DNA from: an uncultured Lachnospiraceae bacterium | GTDB lineage: Bacteria; Bacillota; Clostridia; Lachnospirales; Lachnospiraceae | Assembly (NCBI GenBank): GCA_902797565.1 | Contig: CADBTO010000229.1 | Coordinates: 1 to 18,632, forward strand | DNA length: 18,632 nt | Direction: 5' to 3' | Translations under genes and position numbers: made by a program | Notes under the pieces: model-generated | What the model was told of the DNA's origin: nothing | Seen by the model: the letters and a program-made list of their open reading frames with translations, nothing else | Databases searched by the model: none | Shown: positions 13,399 through 18,632 of the stretch, in pieces | Layout: each line of letters starts with the position of its first letter | How positions within the stretch are numbered: the first letter of the stretch is position 1

Positions 13399-13454
13399 AA
13401 CTCCGACTGCGCGCTGGAACGTCAGACGGAGATGTAGGCGCGCACAAAGGAGTT
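13399..13454 (+). promoter_or_regulatory. Hairpin leader element, copy A (upstream of hpt)
   Basis: AACTCC (13399-13404) pairs with GGAGTT (13449-13454). After an internal loop of GAC against CAAA, TGCGCGC (13408-13414) pairs with GCGCGCA (13438-13444). The loop of about 23 nt holds CGGAG (13427-13431), which could pair instead with CTCCG (13401-13405), so two exclusive folds exist on paper. The element carries a Shine-Dalgarno-like AAAGGAG in its 3' arm, yet hpt has its own AAGGAG (13462-13467) closer to the start. It shares architecture and sequence with 18094-18150. Confidence 0.65.
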
Positions 13455-13473
13455 CTAAAATAAGGAGAGACTT

Positions 13474-13995
13474 ATGAGCGATAAAATCAATGTTCTGCTG
13501 CCGGAAGAGCAAATTGCAGCAAGGATTCGGGAACTGGGGAAGGAGATCAGTGAGGATTACGCAGGGGAAAGCGTGTACCTGGTGTGTGTGCTGCGTGGGG
13601 CAGTGTTTTTTACCTGTGAGCTGGCAAAGCGTATTACAGTACCAGTGATGCTGGACTTTATGATCACCAGCAGCTATGGTTCCGGTACGGTATCCAGCGG
13701 CGATGTCCGGATCAAGAAGGATGTGGAACTTCCCGTGGAAGGCGAGAACGTCATCATCGTGGAAGATATCATAGACAGCGGGAATACACTGGCAACACTT
13801 TCGAAGGTGTTCGCGGAACGGAAGGCGAAGAGCATCCGGCTGTGTACTCTTCTGGACAAGCCGGATCGGCGGGAAGTGGATGTGGACGTGGATTATATCG
13901 GCTTCACGATCCCGGACGAGTTTGTGGTGGGTTACGGACTGGATTATGATCAGAAATACCGGAATCTACCATATATCGGAGTGGTAGAGCAGTAG
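13474..13995 (+). CDS. hpt: Hypoxanthine phosphoribosyltransferase
   Basis: The 173-residue purine salvage enzyme joins hypoxanthine (and usually guanine) to PRPP to give IMP or GMP. The PRPP-binding loop is VIIVEDIIDSGNT (93-105) with the acidic pair E97-D98; an N-terminal LRGAVFF block and a C-terminal DEFVVGYGLDYDQKYRNLPYIG block are typical of bacterial HPRTs. Full length. It follows tilS and precedes ftsH, the standard order. AAGGAG lies 6 nt before the ATG, downstream of hairpin element A. Confidence 0.96.
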   Translation: MSDKINVLLPEEQIAARIRELGKEISEDYAGESVYLVCVLRGAVFFTCELAKRITVPVMLDFMITSSYGSGTVSSGDVRIKKDVELPVEGENVIIVEDIIDSGNTLATLSKVFAERKAKSIRLCTLLDKPDRREVDVDVDYIGFTIPDEFVVGYGLDYDQKYRNLPYIGVVEQ

Positions 13996-14063
13996 CATTA
14001 AAAACAAAGGTGTGCCTGCGTGAACTTTTGGATATGCGATGAATGATCGAAAGCCAGGCAAGT

Positions 14064-14078
14064 GCACAAAGGAGTTCT
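14064..14078 (+). promoter_or_regulatory. Ribosome binding site module shared with the hairpin elements (upstream of ftsH)
   Basis: GCACAAAGGAGTTCT precedes the ftsH ATG and is nearly identical to the 3' end of the two hairpin elements. AAAGGAG lies 10 nt before the start. GAACT and TTTG (14022-14030) could pair with AGTTC and CAAA with the GG bulged, a weaker version of the same occlusion; TGCCTG (14013-14018) with CAGGCA (14055-14060) is an alternative fold. Confidence 0.5.
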
Positions 14079-14084
14079 GTAATC

Positions 14085-15971
14085 ATGAATAAAAGTACGG
14101 GGTTCGGCTTTTATGTAATTTTGATCCTGATGGTGTTTTTCTTCTGGTATTATTTTGCGGCAGGCCAGTCTCCCAGCCTCACGCAGTCCGAATACGAGAA
14201 CGCGATGGAGAATGGCAGCGTCGTTTCTATTGCGATCCGGCAGAATGCGGAGGTACCGACCGGGTCGGCACATATTATGATGAAAAACCAGAAGGTGGAA
14301 AAAGTCTTATACCTTTCGGATGTGAATGAATTTCAGGAAGATCTGCAAAACCGGGGGTTCAAGGCGTATCAGGTGTTCAACGTGCCCCAGGACGGCTGGC
14401 TGAAAGAAATGATGCCGATGCTCATCATCGTGGCGGCATTGTTCCTGCTTTTCATGTATATGATGAACAACCAGAACCAGCCATTTGGCGGGACGTCTGC
14501 TTCAACGAATACGAGTGGGCGGATGCTGAATTTTGGCAAGAGCCGTGCAAACCTGACCACAAAAGGCAAGATGAAGATCCGCTTTGATAATGTGGCAGGA
14601 TTGCAGGAGGAAAAAGAAGAGCTGACCGAAGTGGTGGACTTCCTCAAGAATCCGCTGAAATACACGCATGTGGGAGCCAGGATCCCGAAAGGCGTGATCC
14701 TCGTGGGCCCGCCCGGAACGGGGAAGACCTTGCTGGCAAAGGCAGTGTCCGGAGAGGCGGGGGTGCCGTTTTTTTCCATTTCCGGGTCGGATTTCGTGGA
14801 GATGTATGTTGGCGTCGGTGCATCGCGGGTGCGCGACCTGTTCAGCGAGGCGAAGAAGAACAGCCCGTGTATCGTGTTTATCGACGAAATTGATGCCGTG
14901 GCGAAGCGGCGCGGCAGCGGTGCGGGTGGTGGGCATGATGAGCGGGAACAGACACTCAACCAGCTGCTGGTAGAGATGGATGGCTTTGGTGAGAATGAGG
15001 GCATCATCGTGATGGCGGCGACGAACCGGGTGGATACGCTGGATCCGGCGATCATGCGGCCCGGACGGTTTGACCGCAAAGTGTTTGTGGGCAGGCCGGA
15101 TGTGGGCGGCAGGGAAGAGATTCTGAATGTCCATGCGAAAAACAAGCCGCTGGCCGAGGATGTGGATCTTCATACGGTGGCACAGACCACGGCGGGTTTC
15201 ACTGGTGCGGATCTGGAAAACCTGTTGAACGAAGCGGCGATTGCGGCCGCAAAAGCGGATCGTCGATTTATCCGAATGAACGATATCCGGCAGTCATTCG
15301 TGAAAGTCGGAATCGGCACAGAGAAGAAGAGCAAGGTGATCTCAGAGAAGGAGAAACGCATTACGGCGTACCATGAATCCGGGCATGCCATCCTCTTCCA
15401 TGTGCTGCCGGAAGTGGGACCGGTGTATTCGGTTTCGATCATTCCAACGGGGGCCTCTGCGGCAGGCTATACCATGCCGCTGCCTGAGCGGGACGATATG
15501 TTCAGCACGCGCGGCCGGATGATCGAAGACATCATTGTGTCGTTTGGCGGCAGGGTGGCGGAAGAGCTGATTTTCGATGATATCACCACAGGTGCATCCC
15601 AGGATATCAAGCAGGCGACGGCGACGGCGCGGAATATGGTGACAAAGTACGGGATGTCCAAAAAGGTCGGCCCGATTGATTACAAATTCAGTGACGACGA
15701 GGGCTATGCGGGATTTGGCCAGGTACGTGTTTATGGCGAGGATGTGGCGGCGGAAATCGACCGGGAAGTGAAGCGCATTCTGGAAGAGTGCTATGCGAAG
15801 GCGCGGGAAATTATACGGGAGCACGAAGATGTGCTCCACCAGTCTGCGGCGCTTCTTCTGGAAAAAGAAAAAATCGGCAGGAAGGAATTTGAAGAGCTGT
15901 TCGGGGACCGGGTGTTCCCGAAGGACGAAAGCCTCTTGATCGGCGAAGGCGTAGCGGTGGAAGATATGTGA
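14085..15971 (+). CDS. ftsH: ATP-dependent zinc metalloprotease FtsH
   Basis: The 628-residue membrane-anchored AAA+ protease degrades damaged or regulatory membrane and cytosolic proteins as a hexamer. Two transmembrane segments (about residues 7-25 and 108-126) flank a small extracellular domain. The AAA module has Walker A GPPGTGKT (208-215), Walker B FIDEID and the second region of homology [20 protein letters not shown]. The protease has the zinc motif HESGH (H430, E431, H434) and a likely third ligand D507 in ASQDIKQAT. The start at 14085 gives a normal N-terminus with a membrane segment directly after; the ATG at 14043 is in frame but upstream of the binding site, so it is not used. 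Confidence 0.97.
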   Translation: MNKSTGFGFYVILILMVFFFWYYFAAGQSPSLTQSEYENAMENGSVVSIAIRQNAEVPTGSAHIMMKNQKVEKVLYLSDVNEFQEDLQNRGFKAYQVFNVPQDGWLKEMMPMLIIVAALFLLFMYMMNNQNQPFGGTSASTNTSGRMLNFGKSRANLTTKGKMKIRFDNVAGLQEEKEELTEVVDFLKNPLKYTHVGARIPKGVILVGPPGTGKTLLAKAVSGEAGVPFFSISGSDFVEMYVGVGASRVRDLFSEAKKNSPCIVFIDEIDAVAKRRGSGAGGGHDEREQTLNQLLVEMDGFGENEGIIVMAATNRVDTLDPAIMRPGRFDRKVFVGRPDVGGREEILNVHAKNKPLAEDVDLHTVAQTTAGFTGADLENLLNEAAIAAAKADRRFIRMNDIRQSFVKVGIGTEKKSKVISEKEKRITAYHESGHAILFHVLPEVGPVYSVSIIPTGASAAGYTMPLPERDDMFSTRGRMIEDIIVSFGGRVAEELIFDDITTGASQDIKQATATARNMVTKYGMSKKVGPIDYKFSDDEGYAGFGQVRVYGEDVAAEIDREVKRILEECYAKAREIIREHEDVLHQSAALLLEKEKIGRKEFEELFGDRVFPKDESLLIGEGVAVEDM

Positions 15972-15984
15972 GGAGTTCTAAAAA

Positions 15985-18018
15985 ATGAACAGGGAAGCAA
16001 TCTTTAGTGACGGGACAAGCGAATTTCAGGAACCCTTTGAACCCATGGAGCATGATCGGGTGGTGATCCGTCTCCGTACTGCAAAGGGTGATCCCCAGGC
16101 AGTATACATCTGTACCGGGCGCTCCAGAAAAGAGATGTATCTGGAACGTTCCACCGATGTGTTCGACTTTTATCGGACGAAGGTGCATCTGTCGGATGAG
16201 GATTTTTCGTATTATTTTGAAATTCAGAGTGGAGACGAGGTTTGCTATTTTGACCGGTACGGGGTCAGTGATGAAGTGCGCTGGCAGTACCGCTTTACGA
16301 TTGTGCCAGGCTTTTCCACACCGGATTGGGCGAAGGGCGCGATCATGTATCAGATCCTCGTGGATCGCTTTGCGAACGGGGATGAATCGAATGATGTAGC
16401 GGATCGGGAGTACCATTATATTAGTTTGCCAGTACGGCATATCTCAGACTGGAACCAGCCGCCAACGGAATTTGATGTGGCAAACTTCTATGGCGGCGAC
16501 CTGCAGGGTGTGCGGGACAAGCTATACTATCTGAAGGGCCTGGGGGTCGAGGTGATCTACTTCAACCCGATCTTTGTTTCGCCATCGAACCACAAGTATG
16601 ACAGCCAGGATTATGACTATATCGACCCGCATTATGGGAAGATTGTCCGGGATGGCGGGGAGACGCTGGCGGAAGGGGACGCGAACAACCATCATGCGAC
16701 CAAATATATACAGCGTGTCACAGATCGGGAAAATCTGGAGGCGTCCAACCGGTTTTTCGCAGAATTTGTCCAGGAAGCGCATGACAAAGGCATCAAGGTC
16801 ATTCTGGACGGCGTTTTCAACCATTGCGGTTCGTTCAACAAGTGGCTGGATCGGGAAGGGATCTATGAAGGCGCAGATGGCTATGAAGCAGGCGCGTATG
16901 TTGCGGAAAACAGTCCATACCACGACTTTTTCCGTTTTTATCCCGGCGGGGGCTGGCCCTACAATAATTCTTATGACGGCTGGTGGGGGCATGATACGCT
17001 TCCGAAGCTGAATTATGAAGGAAGCCAGGAACTGACGGATTATATTCTGGGGATCGGCAGGAAATGGGTGTCTCCGCCGTACAACTGTGACGGCTGGCGG
17101 CTGGACGTGGCGGCGGATCTCGGACATTCCGAGGAGTTCAACCACAAGTTCTGGCGGATGTTCCGGGATGAGGTCAAGAAGGCGAATCCGAATGCGATTA
17201 TCCTGGCGGAGCATTATGGTGATGCACACAACTGGCTGGCGGGAGACCAGTGGGACACGATCATGAACTACGATGCGTTCATGGAACCGGTGTCTTATTT
17301 CCTGACGGGCATGGAGAAGCATTCAGACCGCTACGAAGGGGACGCGATCGGCAATGGATACCGGTTCGAAATGACCATGCGTCATAATATGACGGAGTTT
17401 CTGACACCGTCGCTGCATTGCGCGATGAATGAGCTGTCGAACCATGACCATTCGCGTTTTCTGACGCGGACAAACCACAAAGTGGGGCGTGTTGCACAGT
17501 TGGGGAGTGCAGCGGCTGGCGAAGGGATCAATGTGGCCGTTTTCAAAGAGGCGGCGCTTATGCAGATGACCTGGCCTGGTGCACCAACGATCTATTATGG
17601 TGATGAAGCGGGCGTGGTCGGGTTTACGGATCCGGATAACCGTCGAACTTATCCCTGGGGGGATGCGGATTATTCCCTGATTGACTTCCATCGGGATTTG
17701 ATTTATATGCACCGCTTCCACGAGGCACTCAGACAGGGAGCCTTTGAATTCCTCTGGTGCGGGCAGGATTTTGTCAGCTATGCCCGCTTCACGGTAACCG
17801 AAAAGATCGTCTGCGCGATCAATTCCAGCGATCGGGAATATGACACGGCGATTCCTGTATGGAAAGCGGAGGTGCCGGACGGGGCAAAGATGCGTCAGAT
17901 TTTTGTGACGGATGAGAAGGGCTATTCGATCATGGCCATCGACCATGAAACCCGAAGCGGCGAACTGCCGATCCATATGACGCCCCATATGGGGATTGTG
18001 CTGTGCGTGTATACATGA
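15985..18018 (+). CDS. GH13 alpha-glycosidase, neopullulanase/cyclomaltodextrinase-like
   Basis: This 677-residue enzyme probably hydrolyses alpha-glucans or maltooligosaccharides inside the cell, since there is no signal peptide. The N-terminal part (about 1-115) is a beta domain like those before neopullulanases. The catalytic barrel (about 116-590) carries GH13 regions: DGVFNH (275-280), the nucleophile D374 in DGWRLDVA, the acid/base E409 in AEHYGD, and the transition-state D488 in SNHDHSR. WWGHDTLPKLNYE supports the neopullulanase group. The C-terminal residues form a small beta domain. Exact specificity (pullulan, cyclodextrin or maltodextrin) is not readable. The ATG follows GGAGTTCT 13 nt after the ftsH stop, an unusual neighbour for a sugar enzyme. 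Confidence 0.92.
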   Translation: MNREAIFSDGTSEFQEPFEPMEHDRVVIRLRTAKGDPQAVYICTGRSRKEMYLERSTDVFDFYRTKVHLSDEDFSYYFEIQSGDEVCYFDRYGVSDEVRWQYRFTIVPGFSTPDWAKGAIMYQILVDRFANGDESNDVADREYHYISLPVRHISDWNQPPTEFDVANFYGGDLQGVRDKLYYLKGLGVEVIYFNPIFVSPSNHKYDSQDYDYIDPHYGKIVRDGGETLAEGDANNHHATKYIQRVTDRENLEASNRFFAEFVQEAHDKGIKVILDGVFNHCGSFNKWLDREGIYEGADGYEAGAYVAENSPYHDFFRFYPGGGWPYNNSYDGWWGHDTLPKLNYEGSQELTDYILGIGRKWVSPPYNCDGWRLDVAADLGHSEEFNHKFWRMFRDEVKKANPNAIILAEHYGDAHNWLAGDQWDTIMNYDAFMEPVSYFLTGMEKHSDRYEGDAIGNGYRFEMTMRHNMTEFLTPSLHCAMNELSNHDHSRFLTRTNHKVGRVAQLGSAAAGEGINVAVFKEAALMQMTWPGAPTIYYGDEAGVVGFTDPDNRRTYPWGDADYSLIDFHRDLIYMHRFHEALRQGAFEFLWCGQDFVSYARFTVTEKIVCAINSSDREYDTAIPVWKAEVPDGAKMRQIFVTDEKGYSIMAIDHETRSGELPIHMTPHMGIVLCVYT

Positions 18019-18023
18019 AAACC

Positions 18024-18065
18024 AAAGGGGGCAGAGGGGCAAGGCAGCCTCTTCTGCCCTTTATT
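18024..18065 (+). terminator. Probable terminator after the GH13 gene
   Basis: GGGCAGA (18029-18035) pairs with TCTGCCC (18053-18059), with extra G-C and G-T pairs inside and AAA against TTT outside, after a two-G bulge. The stem is followed by TTTATT, a weak U-tract. It begins 6 nt after the GH13 stop. Confidence 0.7.
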
Positions 18066-18070
18066 CATAT

Positions 18071-18090
18071 ACTCCGGCTGTGCGCACACA
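18071..18090 (+). repeat. Shrunken copy of the hairpin leader element
   Basis: ACTCC-GGC-TGTGC is followed directly by GCACA-CA and then CAAAAAACT. The order 5' arm, three-base linker, inner stem, CACAAA matches the two full elements, but the loop is lost so the inner stem is the palindrome TGTGCGCACA (18079-18088). It lies a few bases before the full copy at 18094. Confidence 0.5.
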
Positions 18091-18093
18091 AAA

Positions 18094-18150
18094 AACTCCG
18101 ACTGTGCGTGGAATCGCGCTGCCGGAACATGATGCGCACACAAAGGAGTT
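18094..18150 (+). promoter_or_regulatory. Hairpin leader element, copy B (upstream of the TetM-like GTPase)
   Basis: AACTCC (18094-18099) pairs with GGAGTT (18145-18150). Across the same GAC/CAAA internal loop as in copy A, TGTGCG (18103-18108) pairs with CGCACA (18135-18140). Compared with copy A, one inner C-G pair is replaced by T-A on both strands, a compensating change. The paired GGAG is the ribosome binding site of the downstream gene (9 nt before ATG 18158), so folding should hide it. TCCG (18097-18100) could alternatively pair with CGGA (18123-18126). Confidence 0.7.
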
Positions 18151-18157
18151 CTCAATA

Positions 18158-18632
18158 ATGAATAAAAAATTAAAAACCATGGGCATCCTCGCCCATGTTG
18201 ACGCAGGGAAAACAACGCTTTCAGAAGCTTTGCTGTACAAGTCCGGGGCGATTCGTTCGCTGGGACGGGTGGACAGCCGGGACGCATACCTGGATACAGA
18301 CACCCAGGAGCGGGAGCGGGGCATTACGATCTATTCCAAGGAAGCGCGGATGGAGGTGGGGGATGTTTGCCTCACCCTGCTGGATACGCCGGGGCATGTG
18401 GATTTTTCGGCAGAAACAGAACGTGTTCTGCCGGTTCTGGATTTTGCGGTACTGGTCATTTCCGGGCTGGATGGCGTGCAGAGCCACACCAGGACGCTAT
18501 GGCACTTGCTGGAGGAGTACCGGGTTCCGCTGGTGGTCTTTGTCAACAAAATGGATATTGCGCGAAAGAGCAGGGAAGAGCTATTGCAGGATATCCGGGA
18601 AAAGCTTTCGGATGCCTGTGTGGATTGGGAAC
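18158..18632 (+). CDS. TetM/EF-G-like translational GTPase (partial, runs off the right edge)
   Basis: The first 158 codons encode the GTPase domain of an EF-G relative. P-loop AHVDAGKT (12-19), switch region RERGIT, G3 DTPGH (76-80) and G4 NKMD (130-133) are all intact. The start ILAHVDAGKTTLSEALLYKSG and the lack of an EF-G-type longer N-terminus place it nearer to the ribosomal protection group (TetM/TetO/TetW) and their uncharacterised chromosomal relatives in Clostridia than to housekeeping EF-G. Resistance cannot be inferred from this domain. ATG 18158 follows AAAGGAG within hairpin element B. About three quarters of the protein is missing. Confidence 0.85.
   Translation, partial: MNKKLKTMGILAHVDAGKTTLSEALLYKSGAIRSLGRVDSRDAYLDTDTQERERGITIYSKEARMEVGDVCLTLLDTPGHVDFSAETERVLPVLDFAVLVISGLDGVQSHTRTLWHLLEEYRVPLVVFVNKMDIARKSREELLQDIREKLSDACVDWE

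Noticed and set aside
14043..14084. Upstream ATG for ftsH
   Set aside because: It precedes the AAAGGAG site, and the 14 added residues are not FtsH-like; the start at 14085 is normal.
18158..18632. Calling the right-edge gene a tetracycline resistance determinant
   Set aside because: Only the G domain is present, which does not separate resistance proteins from their chromosomal relatives.

Overview
The window reads as a stretch of chromosome from a Firmicute of the class Clostridia, most likely a Lachnospiraceae-like anaerobe. The evidence is the strong AGGAGG-type ribosome binding sites, the frequent GTG and TTG starts, the gene order hup-rqcP-divIC-tilS-hpt-ftsH, a type 3 ProRS, and BspA-type LRR and PEGA surface proteins. 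G+C looks slightly above half by eye. All genes are on the plus strand except a response regulator at the left edge. I saw no tRNA, rRNA, CRISPR array, transposase or phage gene.

Positions 1-816 hold the N-terminal 204 codons of an OmpR-family response regulator (minus strand) and a divergent control region with an 8-bp inverted repeat and a consensus promoter at 750-777. Positions 817-8786 look like one closely packed run: an HTH-Panacea (DUF4065) protein, a secreted lipase-like hydrolase with an LRR_5 tail, an RluA-type pseudouridine synthase, prolyl-tRNA synthetase, and a CCA-adding enzyme whose reading frame continues without a stop into a PEGA-domain lipoprotein. This fusion is the oddest coding feature. 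Just at the junction, the +1 frame contains GTGA, the same start/stop overlap that joins divIC to tilS, so either a true fusion or a one-base frameshift is possible.

Positions 8884-10626 encode an alpha-phosphohexomutase. A promoter at 10677-10705 then drives HU, which ends in a UUCG-tetraloop terminator. Next come rqcP, divIC, tilS, hpt and ftsH, the core of the Firmicute cluster for ribosome rescue, division, tRNA modification, purine salvage and membrane proteolysis. The sporulation genes that often interrupt this cluster (yabP, yabQ, spoIIE) are absent here. A GH13 neopullulanase-like enzyme follows, and a truncated TetM-like translational GTPase closes the window.

The most interesting non-coding signal is a repeated leader element, before hpt (13399-13454) and before the TetM-like gene (18094-18150). 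In both, AACTCC pairs with GGAGTT across a GAC/CAAA internal loop and a covarying GC-rich inner stem, placing a Shine-Dalgarno-like GGAG inside a hairpin. A shrunken copy lies at 18071-18090. The 3' part alone (CACAAAGGAGTTCT) also precedes ftsH, and shorter forms precede proS and the GH13 gene. I found no complete new defence or mobile system; the fusion and the repeated hairpin leader are the best leads.
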